64,000 nt of DNA from Rubrobacteraceae bacterium (GCA_030448125.1 JAUJNO010000001.1:42122-106121); one strand, 5' to 3'. Shown: positions 1 through 9,588, counted from the first letter of the stretch. Made by a program: numbers and translations. The notes: generated from the letters alone by a model not told the origin.

Positions 1-494
1 AAGAGCGCCTCCTCCATCGCCGTGTCGCCGCCGCCGACGACCGCGACCTTCTTGTCCTTGAAGAAGAACCCGTCGCAGGTGGCGCAACCGCTCACCCCGC
101 GCCCCATCAACCGCTGCTCACCCTCGAGGCCGATCCACCTGGCCTTCGCCCCCGTGGCGATGATGACGGAGTTCGCGAGGGTGGGCTCCTCCTCGCCCTC
201 GGCCCACAGCTTGAAGGGCCGCTCGGAGAAGTCCACGCGCTCGACGTTGTCCGGACGCATCTCCGCCCCGAAACGGGCGGCCTGCGCCTCGAAGTCGTCC
301 ATCATGTCCGGCCCCGCGGTGCCGTCCTTGTACCCCGGGTAGTTCTCGACGTCGGAAGTCAACATGAGCTGCCCGCCCGACTCGAACCCCTGGAAGACCA
401 GCGTGTCGAGGTTCGCCCTCGACGCGTACAGGGCCGCCGTATAACCAGCCGGCCCGGACCCGATGACGGCGGTATCGTAGATTTTTTCGGCCAA
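1..494 (-). CDS. trxB: Thioredoxin reductase, 5' part only (gene runs off the window)
   Basis: NADPH:thioredoxin reductase, a cytosolic FAD enzyme that reduces the thioredoxin disulfide. The visible 164 residues hold the FAD-binding GSGPAG near residues 12-17, the GGQLM segment, an ATGA motif, the redox-active CATC pair (Cys137 and Cys140) and the start of the NADPH fold ([10 protein letters not shown] near 154-163). The C-terminal half lies beyond base 1. I chose the TTG start at 494 because GGAGAG sits about 8-9 bases upstream; a GTG at 503 is in frame but overlaps that site. No other gene shares its promoter region. Family assignment is firm. Confidence 0.93.
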   Translation of the reverse strand, partial: MAEKIYDTAVIGSGPAGYTAALYASRANLDTLVFQGFESGGQLMLTSDVENYPGYKDGTAGPDMMDDFEAQAARFGAEMRPDNVERVDFSERPFKLWAEGEEEPTLANSVIIATGAKARWIGLEGEQRLMGRGVSGCATCDGFFFKDKKVAVVGGGDTAMEEAL

Positions 495-503
495 CAGGAA
501 CAC

Positions 504-825
504 TCTCCTCGAATATGTAAACCTTTACCCCTATATTTTAGTACATCGGATTTTTTAGGTAGATCATCCGTTCACATCGGGCACGCCGGGTGAAGGCGCG
601 TCCGGTAGATTCCGGAGCATGCCATCGCGACAACCGCGGCCGCGCGACGCGAAGCTTGCTGGATCAGGACGTCACCGCGGCGGCTCCCGTTGCCGGTCGC
701 GCCCTATCCACTTCCCCGGTGCTCTTGCGGAGTCGAGGAACCCGGCCACGCGCGGCGGGGTACACTGCAACCTCCTCACCACAACGGCGGCGTGGTAGCC
801 TTTCCGGCGGAAAGGAGGAGACGTT
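504..825. other. Intergenic region between trxB and a divergent lipoprotein gene
   Basis: About 320 bases without a convincing gene. The trxB-proximal part (roughly 510-565) is AT-rich and probably holds the trxB promoter, but no clear -35/-10 pair stands out. The rest is GC-rich and ends in the ribosome site AAAGGAGGAG of the lipoprotein gene. Confidence 0.5.
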
Positions 826-1419
826 TTGCTACGGAGAGCCATACTGATCGGCGCGCTCGCGTTCCTCGCGGCCGCCGGCTCTCTCACCGGATGCGGCGCC
901 ACCGGGCCACCGGACTCCTCCGAAGCCCGCGAAGGAGCCTCCCCCACCGGGGAGATCGGAGAGCAGACAACGCGGACGGTGGCCCGACAGGGCGCCGGGG
1001 AGGTCGAGAGGACCGTAGAGTCCACCGCGGAGGAGAACTCGGGGAGACTGCGGTGTTCCGAGGAGGAGAAGAAGGAGCGCGAGGATGTCCGGCTCGGCAG
1101 CTTCGATCCGCCGGAGGACGTATCCGCGTACGAGATCGTCGAGGAGAACCCGGTCGAGAGATACGGCGCGAAGGCCGCCCGGCTCCTCGTGGACACGAGG
1201 TCGAGGAGCGAAGAGGACTACACCCTCATCACGCGCGACATCAAGTCCAGACGCGCCTCGCTCGACGCCGTCAGCATCGAGTTCACCGACACCACGGGCA
1301 CCCTCTCCGAGAACGGCCGCGCGGTGATCTTCAACACCCCGTGCGGCTCCGACTACCTCGGCTACATCCACCATCCCCCCAACAACGAGGGCTACCACGT
1401 GATCGTAGCTAAAGACTAG
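826..1419 (+). CDS. Predicted secreted lipoprotein of unknown function
   Basis: A 197-residue protein with a lipoprotein signal peptide: positively charged start (MLRR), a hydrophobic stretch from about residue 5 to 19, and the lipobox LTGC with the lipidated cysteine at residue 23. The mature part begins with a low-complexity acidic linker (residues 28-85) and then a compact domain ending near the stop. I do not recognise that domain. The TTG start is set by AAAGGAGGAG just upstream. It probably sits on the outer face of the membrane; nothing nearby suggests a partner. Confidence 0.75.
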   Translation: MLRRAILIGALAFLAAAGSLTGCGATGPPDSSEAREGASPTGEIGEQTTRTVARQGAGEVERTVESTAEENSGRLRCSEEEKKEREDVRLGSFDPPEDVSAYEIVEENPVERYGAKAARLLVDTRSRSEEDYTLITRDIKSRRASLDAVSIEFTDTTGTLSENGRAVIFNTPCGSDYLGYIHHPPNNEGYHVIVAKD

Positions 1420-1675
1420 AACGGCCCGCTCCCGTATTCCTCGCCGCTGCACGAAAGCTACGCGAACCTCCCCGAGAGAAGAGGGCTCTCCGACTCGCAA
1501 GAGGCGCCGCTACGATCACCCCGCAAAAACCAGACACTCTGGGTAAGAGCGAGCACGTTAGCTTGGCAATGTGTCATTTCTCTACGTGATTTTCGACCGT
1601 CTCGAGCTTGTTTACTATGCGAAGGCAGCGTTAAACTACGCACGTGAAGATGGAGCCCGAAAAAGCTCAAGACGA

Positions 1676-1933
1676 ATGCCTACCATATCCAGGTTCTACG
1701 GAATTGTAGTCTTCATGAACTACAACGACCACGCCCCTCCGCACTTTCACGCCAGGTATCAGGATCAGGAAGTCATAGTGGAGATCGAGACGGGCATCGT
1801 GCGAGGCGCCATGGCGAAGCGGGCGCTACGCATGATCTTCGAATGGTCAGACAAACACCAGGAAGAGCTTGTAAGAAACTGGAATTTGGCAAGAGAACGC
1901 AAACCACTCGAACCGATACCACCCCTAGCGTAG
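1676..1933 (+). CDS. DUF4160 domain protein
   Basis: A protein of 85 residues matching the DUF4160 family, whose members start MPTISRFYG and carry a conserved HxPPHFHARY segment (here HAPPHFHARY, about residues 20-29). The upstream in-frame extension to 1571 is ignored because the family begins at this ATG; no strong ribosome site is visible. It lies 12 bases upstream of a DUF2442 gene. Such DUF4160-DUF2442 pairs are common in bacteria and are suspected, not proven, to be toxin-antitoxin-like modules. The local GC content is lower than in the surrounding genes, consistent with acquisition. Confidence 0.85.
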   Translation: MPTISRFYGIVVFMNYNDHAPPHFHARYQDQEVIVEIETGIVRGAMAKRALRMIFEWSDKHQEELVRNWNLARERKPLEPIPPLA

Positions 1934-1945
1934 GAGAAGCTGAAC

Positions 1946-2191
1946 ATGTTCTTGCGCGTTACAGGCGCCCGCCATACGGAAGGCTACAAACTGGAAGTAG
2001 CGTTCAACGACGGCGCCATCAAAGAAGTAGATCTGGAAGACGAGCTTTACGGTGAGGTCTTCGAGCCGCTCAGAGACGCGGAGTTCTTCAAGCAAGCAAA
2101 GGTCAACGAGGAGACGAACACAATAGAGTGGCCGAACGGGGCTGACTTTGCACCGGAGTTCTTGCACGAGGTAGGCAAAGAGGTAAAGTGA
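1946..2191 (+). CDS. DUF2442 domain protein
   Basis: A protein of 81 residues of the DUF2442 family: a two-strand start, the [10 protein letters not shown] turn typical of the family (about residues 14-23), a DLEDELYG helix, and the closing [15 protein letters not shown] motif (about 62-76). It follows the DUF4160 gene by 12 bases and is almost certainly cotranscribed with it. Function is unknown; family members often sit next to DUF4160 and have been proposed as its antitoxin-like partner. Fold and pairing are seen here; the role is inference. Confidence 0.87.
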   Translation: MFLRVTGARHTEGYKLEVAFNDGAIKEVDLEDELYGEVFEPLRDAEFFKQAKVNEETNTIEWPNGADFAPEFLHEVGKEVK

Positions 2192-2241
2192 GCGGTATGA
2201 GCAACACGCGTTGGCGTCATCACGAGGAGGCGTTGTAAGAG

Positions 2242-2809
2242 TGGAGAACAGCAAGAAACCTCCTGGTAGTCGCGTGGCTATAGTGAAACGCTACCGTGAC
2301 GCGTCTGCTGATGTGCAAAGGTACTTTGAGTACTTGCCTAGGTTGATCGAAGAGGATTTTCCACTAAACATCTGCATCAGCTACCGGCTTTGCTCGAACC
2401 GAGCAAGCGCAAAACGAACTCGTATACTACGGTGTCGTAAAGTTACATGGAGGGGAAAAAGAGCTAACGCGTAACGCCGAGACAAAAATGGCGCGTCGAC
2501 CGGCAGAAGTTCGGCACCATGTTCAAAACGATCTATGGCAAGCCTGTTAAGAGCTTCTATCGTGGATGCCCTAGAAGAAGCTAAGCAAATACGAGATGAC
2601 GTAATGCACGGCAAGGAAGTGACTGAGAAGGAGAAGCGACAAGCAATCGTGGACGTAATAGATTATGCAGACGACCTGAATGAGTTTGTCAAATCTATAG
2701 CTGGATTCAGACCGTTCGGCGATATGCGTGGCTACAAGGGAGGACTCCCGCTCTGGACAAATCCACCACTCGGTGGATGCTGAAGGGTATAGGGTTTGAG
2801 TTAGGTTAA
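2242..2809 (+). pseudogene. Decayed gene, HEPN-like helical protein with several frameshifts
   Basis: One protein can be followed through the reading frames. It starts at the GTG at 2242 (VENSKKPPGS...) and runs to about 2373. It continues in a second frame with GFARTEQAQNELVYYGVVKL (about 2378-2490), a third frame with QKFGTMFKTIYGKPV, then the frame from about 2545 with IRDDVMHGKEVTE and AGFRPFGDMRGYKG. The last frame ends in LDKSTTRWMLKGIGF before the TAA at 2807. The RxxxMHGK segment resembles the R-x4-6-H signature of HEPN domains, which are often RNase toxins or defence effectors. At least three or four frameshifts make an intact product impossible. It follows the DUF4160/DUF2442 pair closely. 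Confidence 0.6.
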
Positions 2810-2861
2810 CGCATCGAAGAACGTCCCCTGCTTCACCAGAGCCTTTAGAAGTAGCTCTCTA

Positions 2862-3869
2862 CTATACGGCGGATCTCGCCTCCAGAGCCGGTATGATCTC
2901 CTCCCGTAGCGGTCGAGCGTCGCCTCCATCGCGTCGTGCATCAGATAAATGTTGAACTGGTCCACGCCCATTTCCTTTAGCTGCGTCAGCTTGGCGACGT
3001 GGTCCTCGACAGTACCCAAAACGCAGAAGCGGTCTACGATGTCGTCAGGGACGAAGTCGGTCGAGGTTGCCCGCCTTACCGTGGTGACTGTAGTCGTAGC
3101 CTTCGCGGGTCTTTATGTAGTCCGTGAGTGCTCTGGGTACTTCGCCGTCCTCTCCGTAGCGGGTGACGAGGTCGGCGACGTGGTTGCCGACCATACCCCC
3201 GAACCACCGGCACTGGTCTCGCTGGTGGGCGAGATCTTCGCCCACGTAAGCGGGCGCGGCGAGGCAGATCTTTACGTCCTTGGGATCACGGCCCGCCGCG
3301 ACAGCGGCGTCGTGGACGTGCTTCATGGTCCAATCGAGTAGCACGGGGTCGGCGAGCTGCAGGATGAAGCCGTCGGCCTTGCGTCCGACCAGGTTGAGGG
3401 CCTTCGGACCGTAGCCCGCCATCCACACGTCTAGCTTGCCATCTCTGACCCAGGGGATGCGGACCTTTACGCCCGCAGCTTCTATCTCCCGCCCCTCGGC
3501 CAGCTCCTTGATGACGTGCATGGCCTCCTCGACCTGGGCCAGGGTGGTCGGCTTCCTGCCGAGGACGCGTCTGGCCGAGTCGCCCCGGCCGATGCCGCAG
3601 ATGGTGCGGTTGCCGAACATGTCGTTCAGTGTGGCGAAGAGCGAGGCTGTCACTGACGGGTCACGCGAAGCGGGGTTCGTGACGAAGGGGCCTACCGCGA
3701 TCCTCTCCGTCGCCGAGAGCATCTGCGAGTAGATCACGTACGGCTCCTGCCATAGCACGTGAGAGTCGAACGTCCACGCGTGCGTGAACCCGAGCCGCTC
3801 GGCTCGTTGTGTTAACTCAATGATACGCCAGGCTGGCGGGTCGGTCTGAAAGGTGACTCCGAAGTCCAT
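2862..3869 (-). CDS. F420/LLM-class oxidoreductase in pyrimidine/hydantoin operon (frameshifted)
   Basis: Luciferase-like TIM-barrel oxidoreductase related to methylenetetrahydromethanopterin reductase, resembling the CPS_4043-type subfamily often found beside hydantoinases. It starts at the ATG at 3869 behind CAGGAGAG and reads MDFGVTFQTDPPAWRIIELT. The barrel core includes GPFVTNPASRDPSVTAS and the cofactor-site-like CGIGRGDSARR. Two apparent one-base frameshifts interrupt it: near 3055, after which the sequence resumes with DFVPDDIVDRFCVLGT, and near 2900, after which it ends in EIIPALEARSAV. It is the last gene of the minus-strand operon, 64 bases after the NCS1 transporter. Substrate is unknown. 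The breaks may be real decay or sequence error. Confidence 0.75.
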
Positions 3870-3933
3870 GCGCTCTCCTGTTCTGCCGGGTACCGGGCGC
3901 GACCGGCAACTCCGCGCCCCGGATGGTTTCGGG

Positions 3934-5469
3934 CTACTCCGGGACGGCTTCACGCTCTTCGGCCATCTCGGAGGCGCGGCCGGGGATGAGGCTTAGGAGC
4001 AGGTACGTTATGCCCGCGACGAAGAAGGTGAAGAACAGGCCGTAGTTGTAGAGGCTCTCAACGAAGGTCGGGGTCTCGAAGACGCCGCCGAAGTTGGGGG
4101 TAGCGGCGGCCCTCAGGAAACCGGGCACGACGGGTATAACCCCGACAAAGACGGCGACGATTGCTCGCCAGTTCCAGCCGCCGGAGTAGGCGTAGCGTCC
4201 GTCTATCTTGTAGAGTTCGGCGAGGTCGAGGCGGCGGCGGCGTACGATCCAGTAGTCCACGATCATGACGGCCCCGATCGCGCCGAGCAGACTACCGTAG
4301 CCGACGAGCCAGGTGAAGATGTAGGCGCCGACGTTGTCGAAGAGCACCCAGGGGAACGAGACGACGCCGAGGATCGCGGTGATGACGCCGCCGGTGCGGA
4401 ACGAGATGTACTTGGGCGCCAGGTTGGAGAAGTCGAACGAGGGGGAGACCACGTTCGCGGCCATGTTCGTCGAGATCTGAGCGATCACGATGATGACCAT
4501 GGCGAGGATCAGTACGGCGGGAAGCTCGCCAGCGATCCGCGTGATGAGCACAACCGGGTCCCAGATCGCCTCCCCAAAGACCACGACGGTGGCCGCCGTA
4601 ACCGCGATCCCGATGAAGCTGAAAGCAGTCATCGTCAGGGGGAGCCCAAAAGCCTGCCCGATGACCTGCGAGCGCTGGCTCTTGGCGTAACGGGTAAAGT
4701 CCGGGATGTTGAGGGAGAGCGTGATCCAGTACCCCACGTTCGCCGCCAGGCTCGGCCAGAAGAGCGACCAGAACGGGGCCTGCCCCTGCTGGAGCTGGGC
4801 CGAGGTCGAGAACACGTTCCCCACGCCGCCACCCGCGTAGAAGCCCCAGATCAGCAAAGCCACGCTGCCGCCGATCAAGAGCGGCGCGGAGTAGGACTCG
4901 AAGATTTTGACGCCCTCGACGCCGGTCAGGATGATGACGAGCTGCACGGCCCAGAAGATGAAGAAGGTTATGAACTGGTGCCCGCTAACGTTCGCCCAGC
5001 CGCCCCAGGCGACGGTCAAGAGCGCGTCGAGGGCGAGGCCCCCGATCCAGGTCTGTATCCCGAACCAGCCGCAGGCGACCAGCGCCCTGGCGATAGCCGC
5101 GAAGTTCGCCCCGCGCACCCCGAACGAGGCGCGGACGAAAACCGGAAACGGCACGCCATACTTGGTCCCGGCGTGGGCGTTGAGGAGCATCGGGACCAGG
5201 ACGATGATGTTGCCCAGGGAGATGGTCAGGAGCGCCTGCCACCAGTTCATCCCGGCGGCCATGAGCCCGGAAGCCAGGGTGTAGGTCGTTATGACTATCG
5301 CCATCCCGATCCAGAGCGCCGCGATGTTGTACGTGGTCCACGTCCGCTCCGCAGGCTCAGTCGGTGCCAGGTCCTCGTTGTAGAGGCTCGAGGACATGAC
5401 CTCGGCCTTTATCCGCGCGAGTCGCGCCTCGTCGCTCACCGCCATGTCCCTAAACTCTTCCTGCGCCAC
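3934..5469 (-). CDS. NCS1-family nucleobase/hydantoin:cation symporter
   Basis: Integral membrane transporter of about 511 residues with some twelve hydrophobic helices. Family landmarks include ALWIGMAIVITTYTLASGL in helix 1, NAHAGTKYGVPFPVFVRASFG before helix 3, and the LSLNIPDFTRYAKSQ segment in the middle. NCS1 carriers import cytosine, uracil, allantoin or hydantoins with Na+ or H+. Its place between the carbamoyl amidohydrolase and an F420/LLM gene suggests a pyrimidine or hydantoin substrate. I chose the GTG at 5469, about 8 bases behind GAGAGGAG; an ATG at 5445 is an alternative. The longer open frame upstream is antisense-like noise over the neighbouring gene. Confidence 0.92.
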   Translation of the reverse strand: MAQEEFRDMAVSDEARLARIKAEVMSSSLYNEDLAPTEPAERTWTTYNIAALWIGMAIVITTYTLASGLMAAGMNWWQALLTISLGNIIVLVPMLLNAHAGTKYGVPFPVFVRASFGVRGANFAAIARALVACGWFGIQTWIGGLALDALLTVAWGGWANVSGHQFITFFIFWAVQLVIILTGVEGVKIFESYSAPLLIGGSVALLIWGFYAGGGVGNVFSTSAQLQQGQAPFWSLFWPSLAANVGYWITLSLNIPDFTRYAKSQRSQVIGQAFGLPLTMTAFSFIGIAVTAATVVVFGEAIWDPVVLITRIAGELPAVLILAMVIIVIAQISTNMAANVVSPSFDFSNLAPKYISFRTGGVITAILGVVSFPWVLFDNVGAYIFTWLVGYGSLLGAIGAVMIVDYWIVRRRRLDLAELYKIDGRYAYSGGWNWRAIVAVFVGVIPVVPGFLRAAATPNFGGVFETPTFVESLYNYGLFFTFFVAGITYLLLSLIPGRASEMAEEREAVPE

Positions 5470-5504
5470 GTCGTCCACTCTCCTCTCTCGCGGTCTCCTA
5501 CGCC

Positions 5505-6746
5505 CTAGCTTCGCTGCGCCGCCCAGTCCATCGTCCGGATCGCAAGCCGGTGCAAAGCCCGCACGGATAGCTCCAGATCCTCCTCCGGCGTATCCTCCTC
5601 CTTCGTGTGACTCAACCCCCGCAAGCTCTTCACGAACAGCATCACCGTCGGCATGAGCCGCGCCATCTCCGCCGCGTCGTGCAAAGGACCGCTCGGCAAC
5701 CGGTGCGAGCTGCCGGCGACCTCGTTCACGGCCTCCTCGGCCAGCTCGATGAGATCCTCGTCGAACGGTATCGGCTCTATCTGCCACAACCGCTCCCACT
5801 CGACCGATACGCCTTCTTCCCCGGCGACCCGCTCGCTCACCTCTCTGGCCGTCCGGAGCATGTCGGCGAGCACCTCCGCGTCCAGGGCGCGCTGGTCCAG
5901 CGACATCTCGCACCACCCGTTGAAAGCCGTGACGATCCCAGGGCTGACGTTGACGAAGCCAGTCGTGGCGCGCACGTCGTCCCGGCGCGCGGCGTCGTCC
6001 CGGAATTCGACAGCCGAGCGCGCCGCCGCGACGAAAGCATCCCTGCGCGCGTCCATCGGCGTCGAGCCCGAGTGAGCCTGCTGGCCGGTAAAGCGGACCG
6101 CGTGCCGCTCGACCCCGAACGTGCCGAGCACGACGCCGAGCGGCAGGTCCATCCGCTCCAGCACCGGACCCTGCTCGATGTGCAGCTCCAGGTAGGCCGC
6201 CGCGTTCCGGAGCTGGCCGTTCGCCTCGTTCATCCGGTCCAGCTCGACGCCGTACTCCCCGAGCGCATCCGGCAGCGCGACGCCGTCCTTGTCCTTGAAG
6301 TCGCGCACGTCGTCGGGCTTGAGGGTGCCGGCGGCGGCGCTCGAACCGAAGAGGCTGCGGCCGAAGCGGGCGCCTTCTTCGTCGGCCCAGTCGACGAGCC
6401 GCAGGGTCACGGGACGTTGTTGCGGGGCGAGGACGCGGAAGACTTCGAGGGCGCCGATCACGTTCAGTGCGCCGTCGAGCCAGCCGCCGTTCGGGACGGA
6501 GTCTATGTGTCCGCCGAGGACGACGGCGCTTTCGGTATCGCCGGGTGCGGTCGCCCAGAGGTTCCCGGCCTCGTCCGTCTCGACCTCGCAGTCGATCTCG
6601 TCGAGCTTTTCGCGCAGCCACTCGCGCGCCTTCGCCCACTCGCCGGTCCAGGCAACCCTCCGGGCGCCGTCGGGGCCGCCGGTCAGGTCGGCGAGCTCCT
6701 TCAACTCCTCGACGGCGCGGCGGGCGTCAACGCCTTCAGTCTGCAT
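5505..6746 (-). CDS. N-carbamoyl-L-amino acid / beta-ureidopropionate amidohydrolase (M20 family)
   Basis: Cytosolic metal-dependent hydrolase of 413 residues that releases CO2 and NH3 from N-carbamoyl amino acids. M20 landmarks are GGHIDSVPNGG with His80, the bridging Asp91 in WLDG, and the ADEEGARFG metal/catalytic segment at about 121-129. The LELHIEQGPVLE motif, diagnostic of the allantoate/carbamoyl amidohydrolase subfamily, is present, as is the dimerisation-domain GQQAHSGSTPMD motif. It lies between the aminotransferase and the transporter genes and acts after the hydantoinase. Substrate could be N-carbamoyl-beta-alanine, N-carbamoyl amino acids or allantoate; the neighbouring hydantoinase favours the first two. 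Confidence 0.92.
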   Translation of the reverse strand: MQTEGVDARRAVEELKELADLTGGPDGARRVAWTGEWAKAREWLREKLDEIDCEVETDEAGNLWATAPGDTESAVVLGGHIDSVPNGGWLDGALNVIGALEVFRVLAPQQRPVTLRLVDWADEEGARFGRSLFGSSAAAGTLKPDDVRDFKDKDGVALPDALGEYGVELDRMNEANGQLRNAAAYLELHIEQGPVLERMDLPLGVVLGTFGVERHAVRFTGQQAHSGSTPMDARRDAFVAAARSAVEFRDDAARRDDVRATTGFVNVSPGIVTAFNGWCEMSLDQRALDAEVLADMLRTAREVSERVAGEEGVSVEWERLWQIEPIPFDEDLIELAEEAVNEVAGSSHRLPSGPLHDAAEMARLMPTVMLFVKSLRGLSHTKEEDTPEEDLELSVRALHRLAIRTMDWAAQRS

Positions 6747-6869
6747 GTCAGCGCCCCCCGGCTCCAGGAGGCCGGTCCAAAGCGAAGAAAAGCAGTGAGC
6801 CGTGGCGTCCTTCCCTATTCCCTACTCCTGGAACCCCCGGCATCTCGCCGGGGGACCTACTCCCTGTTC

Positions 6870-8185
6870 TCATCCTACCTTCTCTCTCGTCCCGATCTCG
6901 GCTAGCGTCTCCTCGAAGACGTTCGCCGCCTCTTCGGCGGCCTCACGGGTGATGGTTAGCGGCGGTGAGATGCGGATGGCAGTTCGCCTTGATGCCGCCC
7001 TTGCCGACGAGAACGCCACGCTTCCGGCACGCCTCCATAAAGCGGGCGGCCCCCGGCGGGTCTGGATCTCCGCCCGGGCCGACGATCTCGATGGCGAGCA
7101 TCAGGCCGCGCCCGCGGACCTCGCCGACGACCTCGTGCTTCTCGGCCATCTTCAGCAAGCGCTCCTTCAGGTAGCCCCCGACCTCGTCGGCGTTTCTCTG
7201 GAGGTCGTTCTCCAGGATGTAGTTTATGTTGGCTAGAGCGCCCGCTGCGGAGATTGGGTTGCCGCCGAACGTGGAGATGTGGAGGTTCGGAGAGATGGAG
7301 TCTATGACCTCTGCCCGTCCCATCACGGCACCGATGGCGAGCCCGTTACCGAGGCCTTTCGCCATCGTGATCAGGTCCGGCTCGACGCCCGACGCCTCGA
7401 TTCCCCAGAAGTGGCTGCCCGTGCGCCCGAAGGCGGTCTGGACCTCGTCCGAGATAAGCAGGACGTCGTACTCGTCCAGGATCTCCTTGACCCTCTCGAA
7501 GTAGCCTGGCGGTATCTCGATAAAGCCGCCCACGCCCTGTATGGGCTCCGCGATGAACGCGGCGACGCGCCCGGTGGTCGTCGTCTCGATGACGCGCCGC
7601 ACGTCTTCGGCACAGGCGCGCGCAAAGCCTTCGGATCGCCCTCGAACGGCCCGTAGAGCGGGCTGTAGGAGCGGTGCGGGGTCGCAGCGTAGCTAACGTC
7701 GAGGGCGGAGCGCGGCGTGGGCCGCCACGAACTCTGCCCAGTTGTCCCCATCGTCCCGAACGAGCCGCCGTGATAGGAGCCGCGCAGGGCGACGATCTCG
7801 CTGGAGTTCCGGTACTGCGTGGCGAAGAGTAGCGCCGCCTCGTTCGCCTCGCTGCCGCTACCGACGAAGAAAACCTTCTGGTCGCCGGAGATCGGAGAGA
7901 GCGAGATCAGCTTCTCCGCCAGCTTTACCTGGTTCTCTATAAGGTACAGCGTCGAGGAGTGGAAGATCTTCGCGGCCTGCTCCTGGACCGCCTCGACTAT
8001 CTCCGGGATGGCGTGTCCGCTTATCGTCGTCACGATGCCGCCGAAGAAGTCCAGGTACTCGTTCCCTCAGAGTCCCAGACCCTGAACCCCTCGCCGCGCA
8101 CCAGCTCCATCGGGCGCTCGTAGTAGAGCGCGATCCACTCGGGCAACGCCGCCGCGTGGCGCTTCCTCAGCTCGTCGGGGTTCAT
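6870..8185 (-). CDS. Class III PLP aminotransferase, probably omega-amino acid:pyruvate type (frameshifted)
   Basis: PLP enzyme related to alanine-glyoxylate and beta-alanine aminotransferases. The start ATG at 8185 overlaps the hydantoinase stop (ATGA), behind GGAGG. Landmarks are FFVGSGSEANEAALLFA, the SYHGG turn, AAFIAEPIQGVGGF, LLISDEVQTAFGRTG with the cofactor Asp, and the PLP lysine in TMAKGLGNG. Three one-base frameshifts break the frame: near 8065 (DSEG then NEYLDFFGG), near 7620 (KALRA then CAEDVRRV) and near 6985 (KANC then RISPPLTIT). The protein ends in ETLAEIGTREKVG at 6870. In the operon it would transaminate beta-alanine or a similar product after decarbamoylation. All key motifs survive, so sequence error is plausible. 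Confidence 0.85.
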
Positions 8186-9588
8186 ACCTTCGCCTCCAGT
8201 CCCCTCGTCGCGGTGAAGTTACGCTCGACAAAGCGGCCTGATCCGTGCTCGCCCAAGATCTCGCCGTCCTTGTAGACCAGGTACCCCGCACGTACACCGC
8301 CGCGGGACCACCGTCGAACGTCATCCCCTCGTACGGGGTGTAGTCGGCGTTGCCATGGCGGTTGCTCGCCGTCGCCGTGATCGAGAGCTCCGGGTCCCAC
8401 AACACGATGTCCGCGTCCGCGCCTGGGAACCAGGGCGCCCTTGCGAGGATACGCCCCATAGATGCGGGCCTGGTTCGTCGAGAGCGCCGCGACGAACTGG
8501 TTCTCCGAGATCCTGCCCTCCCGCACCCCGAGCGTCCACAGCGCCATCGCCCGCTCCTCCGCGCCGGGCAACCCGTTGGGGATGAGAGTGAAGTCGTCGG
8601 CTCCCATCTCTTTCTGCCCCCTGTAGTTGAACGAGCAGTGGTCGGAGCCGAAGATCTGCAGATCTCCCACCTTCAGCCCGTTCCACAGCGCGGGTCGGTT
8701 CGACTCGTCGCGCAGAGGGGGTGAGCAGACGTACTTTGCGCCCTCGAAGCCCTCGCGGGCCAGGTCGTCGTAGGAGAAGGCGAAGTACTGGGGGCAGGTC
8801 TCGGCGTAGACCGTCTGGCCGCGCTCGTGGGCCCGGTGGATCTCCTCGAGCGCGGGGGCGCAGGAGACGTGGACGACGAGTATCGGCGCCCCGGCCACCT
8901 CCGCGAGCCGTATAGCCCGGCCCGTCGCCTCGGCCTCGACCTCCGGCGGACGGGTTAGAGCGTGGAAGCGCGGAGCCGTGTTCCCGTTGACGAGGGCCTG
9001 CTCCTGTAGTTTCGCGATCACGTCGCCGTTCTCAGCGTGGACCAGAACCAGCACGCCCGCTTCTTTGGACAGCTGCAAGGTCTCGAAGAGGTCGTCGTCC
9101 TCGGTGTACAGCGGCGTACCCTTGTAGGCCATGAAGATCTTGACCGACGCTACACCCTGCGCGGCGAGGCTCGGCAGCTCCGTCTTTACGTCGTCGCGCA
9201 GGTCCGTGATCGCGACGTGGAACCCATAATCTATGAGCGCCTTGTCTTTCGCCTTCTCCGTCCACGTCTCGACGGCCCCCGCGAGCGTCCCGCCCTCCTC
9301 CTGGAGTGCGAAGTCTATGATCATCGTCGTGCCGCCCGCCGCCGCCGCGGCCGTACCCGTAGCCCAGTCGTCGGACGTTACCGTGCCGCCGAAGGGCATA
9401 GCCATGTGAGTATGCGCGTCTATAAAGCCCGGCATGATGAGCTTGCCGGAGGCGTCCACGGTCTCCGTCCCGTTGGCGGCGATGTCCGTGCCGACGGCGA
9501 CGATCTTCTCGTCCTCGATCAGCACGTCCGCCTCGAAGCTGCCGTCGGCGGTCACGATCGTCCCGCCGGTAAAAAGTAAACCACCCAT
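8182..9588 (-). CDS. hydA: Dihydropyrimidinase / D-hydantoinase
   Basis: Amidohydrolase that opens dihydropyrimidine or 5-substituted hydantoin rings to N-carbamoyl amino acids. The start ATG at 9588 has GGAGG about 10 bases upstream. Landmarks are the metal-binding HTH pair (His59, His61), the carboxylated lysine in SVKIFMAYKG (Lys150), LVHAENGD, VVHVSCAPALEEIH and IFGSDHCSF with the metal Asp. Two compensating one-base shifts at about 8455 and 8290 put roughly 55 residues in another frame; read there, the segment is normal (GADADIVLWDPELS). It is the first gene of the operon and overlaps the aminotransferase by four bases. Confidence 0.9.
   Translation of the reverse strand: MGGLLFTGGTIVTADGSFEADVLIEDEKIVAVGTDIAANGTETVDASGKLIMPGFIDAHTHMAMPFGGTVTSDDWATGTAAAAAGGTTMIIDFALQEEGGTLAGAVETWTEKAKDKALIDYGFHVAITDLRDDVKTELPSLAAQGVASVKIFMAYKGTPLYTEDDDLFETLQLSKEAGVLVLVHAENGDVIAKLQEQALVNGNTAPRFHALTRPPEVEAEATGRAIRLAEVAGAPILVVHVSCAPALEEIHRAHERGQTVYAETCPQYFAFSYDDLAREGFEGAKYVCSPPLRDESNRPALWNGLKVGDLQIFGSDHCSFNYRGQKEMGADDFTLIPNGLPGAEERAMALWTLGVREGRISENQFVAALSTNQARIYGAYPRKGALVPRRGRGHRVVGPGALDHGDGEQPPWQRRLHPVRGDDVRRWSRGGVRAGYLVYKDGEILGEHGSGRFVERNFTATRGLEAKV

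Noticed and set aside
5607..6905. Plus-strand frame of 432 codons antisense to the amidohydrolase
   Set aside because: Its composition is typical of the reverse strand of a high-GC gene, and the minus-strand gene has complete M20 motifs.
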